Below are positions 9,127-18,600 of a DNA stretch of 64,000 nt, in pieces. Location of the stretch: positions 1-64,000 of the forward strand of contig CAJUEX010000004.1 of NCBI GenBank assembly GCA_910585715.1, in the 5' to 3' direction. Origin of the DNA: an uncultured Lachnospiraceae bacterium. Lineage in GTDB: Bacteria > Bacillota > Clostridia > Lachnospirales > Lachnospiraceae. The first letter of the stretch is position 1. Each line of letters starts with the position of its first letter. A model generated the notes under the pieces. The model saw only the letters and a program-made list of their open reading frames with translations. It made no database searches and was not told the origin of the DNA. The translations under genes and the position numbers were made by a program.

Positions 9127-9837
9127 TTACAATCCCAATCTTTTGAATACTTCGTTATATGCTTCCTCTACATTTCCAAGGTCTCTGCGGAAACGGTCCT
9201 TATCCAACTTTTCGTTTGTATTCACATCCCACAGCCTGCAGGTGTCCGGGCTGGTCTCATCCGCCAGAATAATCTGTCCGTGATAACGTCCGAATTCAAT
9301 CTTAAAGTCGATTAACTTTATATCCGCCTGTAGGAAATAAGCCTTTAACACTTCATTCACTTTAAAAGCATACTTTTTAATGGTCTCGATTTCTTCCCAT
9401 GTAGCAAGATTCAATGCCCTTGCAAAATAGTCATTGATAAGCGGGTCGCCCAGTTCATCATTTTTATAGCTGAACTCCACGGTAGGCTCTGTAAAAGGAG
9501 TTCCTTCCTCCACGCCAAGTCTTTTGGAAAAGCTTCCTGCCGCCACATTCCGGATAATTACCTCTAAAGGAACAATTTCCACTTTCTTTACGGCTGTTTC
9601 CCTGTCGCTAAGTTCTTCGATAAAGTGAGTGGGAACTCCTTCTTTTTCCAGAAGCTTGAACACATGGTTGGTCATACGGTTATTGACGACGCCCTTTCCC
9701 ACAATGGTACCCTTCTTTTCCCCGTTAAATGCCGTGGCATCATCCTTGTAATCCACGATTAACACATCCGGGTCCTCAGTTGTGTACACCTTCTTTGCTT
9801 TTCCTTCATAAAGTAACTCTTTCTTTTCCATTTCCAT
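9127..9837 (-). CDS. purC: Phosphoribosylaminoimidazole-succinocarboxamide synthase (SAICAR synthetase)
   Basis: PurC joins CAIR and aspartate, with ATP, to give SAICAR. The protein has 236 residues, the standard bacterial length. It opens with KELLYEGKAKKVYTTEDPD, the ATP-binding beta strands, and contains LEVIIRNVAAGSFSKR and DETSPDTCRLWD, both diagnostic for the family. It is the first gene of the purC-purF-purB operon, with a promoter at 9912-9940 and a leader of about 70 bases that contains a solo end of the palindromic element. No purine riboswitch is visible in the short leader. Confidence 0.97.
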   Translation of the reverse strand: MEMEKKELLYEGKAKKVYTTEDPDVLIVDYKDDATAFNGEKKGTIVGKGVVNNRMTNHVFKLLEKEGVPTHFIEELSDRETAVKKVEIVPLEVIIRNVAAGSFSKRLGVEEGTPFTEPTVEFSYKNDELGDPLINDYFARALNLATWEEIETIKKYAFKVNEVLKAYFLQADIKLIDFKIEFGRYHGQIILADETSPDTCRLWDVNTNEKLDKDRFRRDLGNVEEAYNEVFKRLGL

Positions 9838-9876
9838 ACCGTCCTTTCTTTTCTTGATACTGATTGCTGCCGCCTT

Positions 9877-9902
9877 GTAACAGTTCAGACAGCGGCTTTT
9901 CT
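9877..9902. repeat. Solo end of the palindromic element in the purC leader (copy G)
   Basis: GTAACAGTTCAG (9877-9888) is identical to the terminus of the full element at 36414. It is followed by ACAGCGGCTTTTC, which closely matches the solo end at 52301. On the minus strand it sits in the purC mRNA leader, where GCCGC and GCGGC around it could form a small hairpin. Confidence 0.5.
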
Positions 9903-9911
9903 TACGGAAAT

Positions 9912-9940
9912 ATTATAATCAATTCATCCCTATTATTCAA
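9912..9940 (-). promoter_or_regulatory. Promoter of the purCFB operon
   Basis: On the minus strand, TTGAAT (9935-9940) and TATAAT (9912-9917) have a 17-base spacer. The promoter lies between the ABC-importer ATPase end and purC. I do not see a PurR-type palindrome next to it. Confidence 0.65.
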
Positions 9941-9948
9941 TAAAGCCT

Positions 9949-10698
9949 TTAAAACTTTCCGATAAAATTCTGCACCCGTTCATTTTTAGAGGAAAAAATT
10001 TCTTCCGGAGTGCCCTCCTCCAAAATAGCCCCATCCTCCATAAAAACAATTCTGTCCGAAAGCTCTCTTGCAAACTGCATCTCATGGGTGACAATAACCA
10101 TGGTCATCTTTTCCTTTGCAAGCTCCTTGATTACCTTCAGCACTTCACCGGTCAGCTCCGGGTCCAGTGCGCTGGTAGGCTCGTCAAAAAACAATACCCT
10201 TGGCTGAAGCGCCAAAGCCCTTGCAATAGACACCCTCTGCTGCTGTCCGCCGGACAACTGATACGGATAGGCATTTGCCTTATCTGAAAGCCCCAGCTGG
10301 GCAAGAAGCTTTTCTCCCCGCACAAGTGCCTCTTCCTTTGGCATATTGTCCACCGTAATAAGCGGGTCAATTACATTTTTCATAACAGTAAAATGGGGGA
10401 ACAGGTTAAAATTCTGAAATACCAGTCCGAAATACCTCTGCAGCTCCCGGAGTTCTTCTTTTTTGGCATATACGCATCTTCTGTCCAGGTCCTGCACCAG
10501 ATAACGTCCCTCGTACTTTATAATTCCCCTGTCCATCTTCTCCAAAAGGGTTGCACACCGGAGCATGGTGGATTTGCCGGAACCGCTTGGCCCGATAATG
10601 GAAACCACTTCTCCTTCATCTACCTTCAAAGCAAAGTCCTTTAAGACCTGCAAGCCTCCATAGGATTTCTTCATATGCATGATATCCAATAATTTCAT
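9949..10698 (-). CDS. Polar amino acid ABC transporter ATP-binding protein
   Basis: The ATPase subunit powers amino acid import at the inner face of the membrane. The 249-residue protein has Walker A GPSGSGKST (about residue 36), the signature LSGGQQQRVSIARAL, Walker B VLFFDEPTSALDPE and the switch histidine in IVTHEMQFAREL. The overall pattern is that of GlnQ/HisP/ArtP family proteins. It is the third gene of a binding protein-permease-ATPase operon, 12 bases after the permease. Substrate identity (glutamine, cystine, arginine or others) cannot be read from the ATPase. Confidence 0.95.
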   Translation of the reverse strand: MKLLDIMHMKKSYGGLQVLKDFALKVDEGEVVSIIGPSGSGKSTMLRCATLLEKMDRGIIKYEGRYLVQDLDRRCVYAKKEELRELQRYFGLVFQNFNLFPHFTVMKNVIDPLITVDNMPKEEALVRGEKLLAQLGLSDKANAYPYQLSGGQQQRVSIARALALQPRVLFFDEPTSALDPELTGEVLKVIKELAKEKMTMVIVTHEMQFARELSDRIVFMEDGAILEEGTPEEIFSSKNERVQNFIGKF

Positions 10699-10710
10699 TT
10701 TGCTCCTCCT

Positions 10711-11427
10711 CTACCTGTAATAAGAAAGCTTCTTTTCTATTTTTTCCATTATCAGAGCCACCAGCAGATTGAATACATAATAAAAAATTCCTGCTGCCAC
10801 CAGAGCCATCATACTCTTTTCCGCAGCTGCAATCTGCTTTGCTATTGTAAACATTTCCGCTACCGCCAGAACAAATGCCAGAGAGGTATCCTTTACCAGT
10901 GTAATCACTTCATTGGTAACCGGAGGCAGTATTCGTTTTATGACCTGGGGCAGGATAATCCGGAAAAAAGTATTTGCTTTGGAATACCCAAGCACCTTTG
11001 CTGCCTCATACTGCCCAAGAGGAATGGACTCGATTCCGGCCCTGTATATTTCCGCAAAATAAGCTGCATAATTCAACACAAAGCCGATAATGACAGCAAT
11101 CAGCCGGTAAGAGGAAGAAATCTTAATTCCAAACAGATAATAGGGTGCAAAATATACAACCAGCAATTGGAGCATCAACGGCGTTCCCCGCATAACGGAT
11201 ATGTACAGCTTCGTAATATTTCTTAAAATACCGTTTTTCGCCATTCTCCCAAAGGATAATATAAGCCCTAAAGGCAGGGAAAACAACAATGTCAGTATAA
11301 AAATTTCTCCTGTAGTAAGCATTCCTTTCCCCAACTGGAAAAGCATCGTTTCAATGTCCATAACATCCTCCAAACTGGAAAAGGACTGTCCGAAAACAGT
11401 CCCGCCCATTTCTATTTTCCTAAACAA
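10711..11427 (-). CDS. Polar amino acid ABC transporter permease
   Basis: The protein has 238 residues with about five hydrophobic helices and the inner-membrane EAA loop (YEAAKVLGYSKANTFFRIIL), which contacts the ATPase. It belongs to the His/Glu/Gln/Arg/opine permease family. Its start overlaps the binding-protein stop by 16 bases if the first ATG is used; ATGs seven and 23 codons downstream are alternatives, and the true start is uncertain. It works with the ATPase at 9949 and the lipoprotein at 11412. Confidence 0.94.
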   Translation of the reverse strand: MFRKIEMGGTVFGQSFSSLEDVMDIETMLFQLGKGMLTTGEIFILTLLFSLPLGLILSFGRMAKNGILRNITKLYISVMRGTPLMLQLLVVYFAPYYLFGIKISSSYRLIAVIIGFVLNYAAYFAEIYRAGIESIPLGQYEAAKVLGYSKANTFFRIILPQVIKRILPPVTNEVITLVKDTSLAFVLAVAEMFTIAKQIAAAEKSMMALVAAGIFYYVFNLLVALIMEKIEKKLSYYR

Positions 11428-12200
11428 ACGCTGTCAGAAAGTCCCCATTCCTCTGCAATCTCTGCAAAGGTGCCGTCTTCTGCCATTTCCAATAATGTTT
11501 CCTCCACCTGGCTCTTTAATTCATCATTTCCAAGCAGAAAGCCTACTGCATATTGCTCTGTGGCAAGCAGTTTTTCCAGCTTCACGAATTTGCCGTCTCT
11601 GCCTTCTAACTGATAATCCGCTACGCCCACGTCCATGGCAACTGCATCCACTGCTCCTGCTTCTAAATCCATAAATGCCGTATTATAATCCGCAAACTGT
11701 GTCAACGAGCCAAAGGTGGCTGCCAGCGCCAGATTCTCTTCATTATCCTCTTCACCCGTTAAAGCTGCCAATGCGGAAGAATCCGCCTGTACCGCAACTG
11801 CCTTTCCTGCCAAATCCTCAAAAGTGCTGATGCCGCTGTCTGCTGCCACTACAAACACCTGGCTGTTATCCACATAGGGAACGGTAAAGGTATATTTGTC
11901 CTCCCGTCCGTTCATGGTAAATCCGTTCCAGATACAATCAATTGTGCCGGAGGATAATTCATGATCCTTTGCATCCCAGTCAATAGGCTGCTTTACAAGC
12001 TCCCAGCCTCTTCTGTTACATACCTCTTCTGCCAGGGCTAAATCAAAGCCCACATATTCTCCATTCTCGTCCATATACCCATAGGGCGGGAACTCCGCAT
12101 CAAACCCTACCGTAAATGTTTTCTGATCACTTTTCTGACATCCTGTGAGCAGACTTATAGACAATACTGCCATAGCTGCAACCGCTAATAATTTTTTCAT
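11412..12200 (-). CDS. Amino acid ABC transporter substrate-binding lipoprotein
   Basis: This extracellular solute-binding protein of family 3 delivers a polar amino acid to the permease. A lipoprotein signal peptide MKKLLAVAAMAVLSISLLTGC ends with Cys21, which would be lipidated. The mature part shows FTVGFDAEFPPYGYMDENGE, GFDLALAEEVCNRRG and WDAKDHELSSGTIDCIWNGF, the usual ligand-cleft segments. I place the start at the ATG at 12200, because GGGAGGAG lies seven bases upstream. A promoter at 12237-12266 drives the operon. The acidic, small-residue-rich sequence fits secreted proteins of this family. The ligand is not determinable by eye. Confidence 0.94.
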   Translation of the reverse strand: MKKLLAVAAMAVLSISLLTGCQKSDQKTFTVGFDAEFPPYGYMDENGEYVGFDLALAEEVCNRRGWELVKQPIDWDAKDHELSSGTIDCIWNGFTMNGREDKYTFTVPYVDNSQVFVVAADSGISTFEDLAGKAVAVQADSSALAALTGEEDNEENLALAATFGSLTQFADYNTAFMDLEAGAVDAVAMDVGVADYQLEGRDGKFVKLEKLLATEQYAVGFLLGNDELKSQVEETLLEMAEDGTFAEIAEEWGLSDSVCLGK

Positions 12201-12236
12201 GTTTTCTCCTCCCATAATGCTATCTATTACGTTGCA

Positions 12237-12266
12237 ATAGTATCATTAGACTATCTGTTCTGTCAA
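12237..12266 (-). promoter_or_regulatory. Promoter of the amino acid ABC importer operon
   Basis: TTGACA (12261-12266) and TACTAT (12237-12242) on the minus strand have an 18-base spacer. The promoter directly abuts the stop codon of the preceding gene at 12268. No terminator separates the two operons, so some read-through is possible. Confidence 0.6.
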
Positions 12267-12267
12267 T

Positions 12268-13464
12268 TTACTTTTTTGTTTTTTTCTCATATTCCGACAC
12301 TTTTCCCAAAACCTCATCGGCAAATGCAGGATACTCCCTTACCAGTTCCTTTAATTCGCTTCCGGCATGATTGGCAAGCTCCGTATTATATTCCATCTGC
12401 TTCCTTAAATTCTGTCTCCTCACAATCAGATTGTGCCTTACCTCTACCATTTCCTTTTTATCAAGCAGCGCTTCCGCCTGATGAAGCCAGATTAAAGGGT
12501 CAAATAAATCATACCTTTTTAATATCCGTATAAGCTGCTTTTGATGATAATCCAAATCCTCTTCCACCTGTCTGATTTTTTCCCGCTCTTCCTTTTCTTC
12601 TTTATACTGCTTTCGTAAGATTTCCAGTTCTCTTCCTGATGAAATTTCATATTTGGCATATAAATATTCCAGTAAATTCGTGTTGTTGATATAACGAATC
12701 TTCACTTTATTTTGAAGCAGTATGACTTTATTCAGGCTTCCGGAAGCTCTTTTCAGTTCATCCACGTTTTCCATGTATTTCAAATAAAGCACGGTAAGCG
12801 CCAGCGCTGCAATACCCGCTGTCAGCAAATATCCGATTTTGGCGTCCATCTTAAGGACAAACTGTAAAAAGGCCAACAGTGCAATACAGGCAAATACGGC
12901 ACACACACAGATGATTGCCATTCCCCGGATATTGGAAATCCCCACGCCGGCTTCGTGCTTTCTGTAAAGACAGGCATGCTTTTCCCCTTCTAAGCGGTGC
13001 AGGTCCTGATGAATGGCATTTTGGTATTCTTCTGCCTCTTTTATCTTTGCCATCCCTTCATCCGCCACCTTTTCCAGCCGTTCCATCTTACTATAATCTT
13101 TTTCACTTATAGTCCGTTTCTTTCCCTCATACTTTTTTGTATCAAAAGAAAGCATTACGATTCCGCTGGCATGTTCATCCAGCTCTTTCCTGTCCTCTCC
13201 GCTTATGGCTTCAACTTCCTCCATATCCTTTAAATAGGAGTTGACTAACTCATATTCCCCGTTAAGGGAATCTATTTCACCGGATGCTTCCGCCATTTGC
13301 TCAAGGCAGCTTTCCACAAACTGCTTTCGCTGGATATCGTCAAAAACATCAATGTCCTCTCTGTCCAGACTGATTTCCTGCTCCCCTGACTGCTCTGAGC
13401 CTTCCTGGAAAAACTCATCTTCCTGCGCTTTTTTTCTACGAAATAATTTATCAAAAATTTTCAT
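12268..13464 (-). CDS. Coiled-coil membrane protein of an uncharacterised three-gene operon
   Basis: I do not recognise a named family. The 398-residue protein starts with a basic patch (MKIFDKLFRRKKAQ) and an acidic region. It then has a long charged helical stretch likely to be coiled coil (about 45-175), two hydrophobic helices near residues 180-203 and 208-228, and a second charged coiled coil (about 230-390). There is no signal peptide, so both coiled-coil parts probably face the cytoplasm around a membrane hairpin. Its start overlaps the end of the Hsp70-like gene by 14 bases, which points to coupled translation and joint function. A scaffold or membrane anchor for the two upstream proteins is my inference only. 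Confidence 0.8.
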   Translation of the reverse strand: MKIFDKLFRRKKAQEDEFFQEGSEQSGEQEISLDREDIDVFDDIQRKQFVESCLEQMAEASGEIDSLNGEYELVNSYLKDMEEVEAISGEDRKELDEHASGIVMLSFDTKKYEGKKRTISEKDYSKMERLEKVADEGMAKIKEAEEYQNAIHQDLHRLEGEKHACLYRKHEAGVGISNIRGMAIICVCAVFACIALLAFLQFVLKMDAKIGYLLTAGIAALALTVLYLKYMENVDELKRASGSLNKVILLQNKVKIRYINNTNLLEYLYAKYEISSGRELEILRKQYKEEKEEREKIRQVEEDLDYHQKQLIRILKRYDLFDPLIWLHQAEALLDKKEMVEVRHNLIVRRQNLRKQMEYNTELANHAGSELKELVREYPAFADEVLGKVSEYEKKTKK

Positions 13465-15613
13465 CTGAATATTCTTCTTTCCACTGTTCTAACAGCTCTT
13501 TCATTGCCTGATAATAGTCTCCTGCCTCTTCCTTCCTGCCCCTTATCTCATCCAGACATTTCTTCTCCTCCGATTCCTCCCATGCCTTTTGGACCTTCTC
13601 CATTTCCGGTTCTAAGCTTAATGCCGCTTCATAATAGCTTTCCCCATGAGAAGTAAATTCTACATATTCCTTTTTGGACAGCTCCATTCGCTTACAAAGG
13701 AGAAAGCCCCTGATTTCTTCCTCTTCACCGGTGCGCTCAAATGCCTCCGTAAAACATTTTGCCGCCGTTTCAAAAAAGAAAAGCTTTCCATATGCACAAG
13801 CCATGTTATGCCAGATTCTGCCTTCAAACAATTTGTCCCTGCCGCCGATTTCCCAAAGCAGCTTTTCATACTCCCTGGCTGCCAGTATATATTTCCTTTC
13901 CTTCAATAAATAATCAGCCCTGTTTTTCATTCTCTCATAAACGGACAGATTTTCATTTTCCTTTAATACCGCTTCATACCTTTTTATTTCCTCTTTGCTC
14001 TTATAATAGCACTCTTCCAGAATCACGGAAACAAAAGCTGACAAAGAACCGCCAAAGTGCAAAAGCTCCCTGAGCTTTTTGGCAAGAGCCTCCATGGCAC
14101 ACTGCTCGTCTATCCAGTCAATCAGCTCTTCCGTCATAATGTCTCTGTCCAGAAGGTATACATTCTCACATAAATAATAACAGAGCTCCTCCATGGAGTA
14201 AATGCCCCCGTTGGTTTTATACAATTTAAAGGGATGCCTGCCATAGCTTCCCGTGCACAGGGAAACATTGCATTCCATTACCGGTTCTTTCCCGTCTTCT
14301 GCCATAAACTCCTGTTCAAAGCTCACGCCGGAAGCCGGACGAAAGTCCCCGAAGCCTTTGTCTTCCACACATACATGAATGACGAAAACGCTTTTCATGG
14401 TAAGCTTTAAAGAAATCCTGCTGCCCTTCTGACTTATTTTTTCAAAATCCTCCAGATATACAGGCACTTCTTTTTTTTTGCCCCCTTCCAGCGGGGTAAC
14501 AAGAAACGCCAGATAAGCGCTTCCTTTTATCATAAAATCCACGGCGCATTCCGCCTCATACCAGTTATCCCCTCCATTCAGCAAGGGATAGTATACTGTA
14601 TTTCCTTCTTTTTTTGCCAGAATGCCCAGATTGAATTTTAACTTTTCTTCGCCCAGAAAAATATGGGCGCTTCCCATACGGCTTCTTTGAACCCTCTCTC
14701 TTGCTCCAAAACAGGCTCCCTTACTGTAGAGATTATTTCCTTCAAAAACCCGTCTGCTCTTGCACAAAAAACGAAGGGAATCTTCATACCATGCTCCCTG
14801 AAAGCCATCTCCTATAAAATACACGCTGGATAACAGCTTTCCGTCCACATAAGCAGCAAGCAGCTCTAAAAACTGTTTATCCAGCTTTCTTTCATATTCC
14901 TTTTTTTCCTCCTCATCCTGAAATTCCTTACGGCTTTTTATCATGTCATAATCTTCCCGCTCCACCAGCGCCACTATGGGCGTAGTATTAATATTTCTGG
15001 AAAAGGTATAGGATTTTAACGTATCACCCGTAAAGTCAAATACCGCCACCTGATAATGCCACAGTTCCTCTGGCTGATGCAATACATAATAATACAGGCA
15101 CTCCTGTCTGTCTCCGAAAAAAATCCGGCTTTCATCCAGAGGAAGCCTCTCCTTTACCTTGTTCAAAAGCTCCACGGAAGCACCCTTTAAGCTTTCCACC
15201 GTTATCATAAGAGACACGGCTTCATTCCCGCTGATAATGAACTGAAGAAGGGAATAACACTTTTTTATGTATAGAAAAAAAAGCTCTTCTCCTGAAATCT
15301 CCTTATCTTCCACCGTAACTGTCTTTTTATTTATAGCAAGAGAATACAAGTCCTCAATCAGAATGCCTTTTCCCTGTGCGGCACATTTTAATGCCTCCAT
15401 GCCAAAGGCCCATTGATTCATTTCATGCCGCTTGGCCAGACACATGGGAATATTGTATTCCTCCTGCTCTCCATGCCTTAAGGTTACAGGTTTTTCCTCA
15501 TTTAAATACAAATAGCTTATCTGCATATAATCCCCGGATATATCCATGCCGATTGCCATCTGTCTCTTCCGTATTTTTTCCCTTTCTTCTTTTTTCTGCT
15601 CCATGTATCCCAC
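13451..15613 (-). CDS. Hsp70/actin-fold-like protein (DUF5716-like)
   Basis: The protein has 720 residues. The N-terminal QMAIGMDISGDYMQISYLY resembles the phosphate-1 loop of the Hsp70/actin ATPase fold (GIDLGTTxS). VAVFDFTGDTLKSYTF lies where phosphate-2 (DLGGGTFD) would be, and VYFIGDGFQGAWYE followed by NNLYSKGACFGA resembles the adenosine motif and the NPDEAVAxGAA segment. Key glycines are partly replaced, so ATPase activity is uncertain. The C-terminal third (about 500-720) is helical and TPR-like. From memory it matches a family listed as DUF5716 in Lachnospiraceae. It lies between a giant repeat protein (7-base gap) and a coiled-coil membrane protein (overlap), so the three probably form a complex. 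Confidence 0.8.
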   Translation of the reverse strand: MGYMEQKKEEREKIRKRQMAIGMDISGDYMQISYLYLNEEKPVTLRHGEQEEYNIPMCLAKRHEMNQWAFGMEALKCAAQGKGILIEDLYSLAINKKTVTVEDKEISGEELFFLYIKKCYSLLQFIISGNEAVSLMITVESLKGASVELLNKVKERLPLDESRIFFGDRQECLYYYVLHQPEELWHYQVAVFDFTGDTLKSYTFSRNINTTPIVALVEREDYDMIKSRKEFQDEEEKKEYERKLDKQFLELLAAYVDGKLLSSVYFIGDGFQGAWYEDSLRFLCKSRRVFEGNNLYSKGACFGARERVQRSRMGSAHIFLGEEKLKFNLGILAKKEGNTVYYPLLNGGDNWYEAECAVDFMIKGSAYLAFLVTPLEGGKKKEVPVYLEDFEKISQKGSRISLKLTMKSVFVIHVCVEDKGFGDFRPASGVSFEQEFMAEDGKEPVMECNVSLCTGSYGRHPFKLYKTNGGIYSMEELCYYLCENVYLLDRDIMTEELIDWIDEQCAMEALAKKLRELLHFGGSLSAFVSVILEECYYKSKEEIKRYEAVLKENENLSVYERMKNRADYLLKERKYILAAREYEKLLWEIGGRDKLFEGRIWHNMACAYGKLFFFETAAKCFTEAFERTGEEEEIRGFLLCKRMELSKKEYVEFTSHGESYYEAALSLEPEMEKVQKAWEESEEKKCLDEIRGRKEEAGDYYQAMKELLEQWKEEYSDENF

Positions 15614-15620
15614 CTGCCTC

Positions 15621-18600
15621 TTACTTCATGGTAAACAGCCGTTCGCACTGCCATATCTTTCTGGCGTACTCACAGGCGATTTCCTCCATTGATTCATATT
15701 CTTCAAGGCTTTGGCTCACTGCCATATCATTTAACAGCTTAAACCGGCTTTCCGCCCCGCCGTCCACCATGCTGCTGCCTTCAATGGTTCCGCTTTCCGT
15801 TAGGTTTCCCTTACCATTGCCCTCTTCTGTAATATAATACTGAAGCCTTTCCCCGAAAAACAAAACAAATTTCTTCAGAAAAATGCCGCTGTAAACCTCT
15901 TCCATCTCCTCATTATGGTACTTGCTGCCGGAAACTCCTTCTTTCTCTATTACATAGTGGATGACTGCCCTGCAGCCCGGCTCTCCTCTATATTCAATAT
16001 AAGTATAATCCTCCTGCAGCATTATGATTGGAAGTATGTGCTTATATCTTAAAAAGAAAGGAAAGAAAATATCCTTTTTAATCAGTTCTACAAGAAATTT
16101 CTTTGCCATCTGCTCTTCTTCCAGAGACAGTTTTCCATCCTCTTTGGAAAAATATTTTAAAAAGGCAAGCATACATATATGGGACATGGTCCTGCCCTGC
16201 TTATAAAAGGCAATCATATCCCCGAATATCCGCTCATCCATTACCTGCTCTCTCACAAAATATTCATATGCGCTTTCCGCCAGATATCCTTCCACAACCT
16301 GATAGTCAGGCTTCCCCGAAAAGTAATAGGAGAAGATTTCTTCTTTCCCTGACAAAAAACAGCCGCTGAATAAACAGATCAAAAGAATCTTTTCTGCCAG
16401 CTCATATGCATCCATGCCTGCTCCCACAGCCTTCTGCCACACATCCCTTAAATATCTGGGACTGCCCGACGCATATCCGGCAAGATAAGCAAGCACCTTT
16501 TCATTGTATTTCTTCTGTCCGAACACATAGCGGCACAGTTCTAAAAGCTTAGGGTCCTTCTGTTCCTCCTTTTCCAGTTGAAAGGTACATATTTGAAGAA
16601 GGGTTTTTATCCGGACTCCTTCAAATCCAAACCTGCATACCACCTCATATGCCTTGTCATACATTTCCCTGAGCACCATATAGGAAAGCATTTCCGCTCT
16701 TTCCTTCTGGTCGAAACCATCCAGCTCCATATCAGCCAAATAGCGGTCCAGCTCTTCCATGGCATCCTTCTCATACAAATAGGGAATTATCTTTAAAAAC
16801 AGCATTTTCCTGTAGCTCTTTTTAATCTGGCAATTGTTCAGTAACAGCCTGTATCCGTACATATGAGCCTCTGATATATTGTTCTGGTCCCTTTGCTCAT
16901 GGCTCATATACAGAAAAAAGCCCGGGTGATTTTTTACCTTTTCTTCCATGGAGCCTAAAAAGGCTTCCGGCTGTAAAAAACGTTTCTTCCGGAACAGCTC
17001 CCTGCCGGCGTACCGGTTTCCCCATTTGTCCTCTAAAAACAGCAGATAATCCTCCGTGTAAAGCGGAAGCTGGACCTTTTTATCCTGTAATGGATAAATC
17101 CTTTCTTCCTCCAGCTGCCCGCACAAAACCACCACCTGCTTTATATCCTCCGGAATAACCGTTATTTCATACAAAAACAACAACTCCGCCAGACCTTCTG
17201 CCAGCTCCTCTGTTATCATATGTTCATTCAGCGTCTTTTTGTACAGGTAAGCAAGATTTTCATTGATATGCCCTGCCAGAACCTGCTTTGCCACAAAAGC
17301 TTCTATCTGTTTTTCATAGATTGAAAACAGTTCCGGAAGCTCTTTTTTGTGGGAAGTTATATTGGCATATATATATGCGGTATTCTCATAGTCCATGGTA
17401 CATTCATAAGAAAAATACATAAGAAGCGTCTTTGGCAGCAATTCCTTTCTTTTCTTATCCAGACTCAGCATATAATATTCATACAATCTGGTAATTCGCA
17501 GCTCCTCCCTGATGGCTGACTCATACCAGAAAAATGCTTCCTTTCCGGTTCGGCTTCCCTTAATCAACAGATTACAGATAATTTTTAATATTTCCTTATC
17601 CCGGTTCTTTTCATAGCACACCTTTAATATGCCGAATAATTTATCCGAGTATTCCTTTTCCTTTTCCGCCAGATATACGATTTGCCCCATTAATTCCTTT
17701 GTATACAAATCGTGCTTTGCCATAAATACAAGCAGCTGTTTTTCAAAACTCCCGAGCCTTGCCAGACATGCCGGATTATTGCCCAGTATCAGACATGCCT
17801 CCACATAGAGCATGGGAGAATTCATTCCTCTTTTATATGCATTTTCCAAAAGCATATATCTTTTGGCCTGGTCCACTTCATACTCTTCCTTTAAATATAA
17901 CAGCATCCAGAAAAGAAACGGGCTTTGGGGATTTTTGGAAAGGAGCTCCTCTACCGTCCCTGCCGCCTTTTCTATTGTTTCCTCCGTTTTATCATACAGG
18001 GAAGTCACATAGAAAAAGTAACCATATATTTCATCCTCACAGCCATGCTCCTCTATCATATCCTCCACATGCTGCAATATCCATTTCGCCTCATTGAACT
18101 TTTCCTCTGTGATGAGAAGCTGTGCCTGAAAAAGCCTTGTTGCCATACTCCTGCTGTTTAATCCCAGCATATTATCCACTACTTCTTTTGTGGACTTAAT
18201 CCATGCCGCCTCTGAAAGCTTTCTTAAGCGAAAGTCTACATAAAGCCTGAACATGCTCGCCATAAGCTTTTTCATTTCCCGTTTATAGGAAACCTCCTTT
18301 CCAAACCGCTTCTGATTCATTACCGTCACCTTATATTCCAGAGACATTAGCGGTCCGGTCAGTCGTATTTTTCCTTCATTGCTGCCTTCATGAAGCTTTT
18401 TGGCATCGATGTAATAAGGCAGCCGGCAGCGGTTCCCTAAAAAATCCTCTTCTGTAATCTCTTCTTTTTCTATCTGCAAAAAGGCTCCTTCCGCCTCCAC
18501 CAACAGCCTGGAATATCCCCAGCCGTTTCTCTCAAGCACAAGAAATTCCTGCTGTCTTCCTTCTTCTCCTTCAAACTCCGCCTCTGGTGTTTCAAAGCTG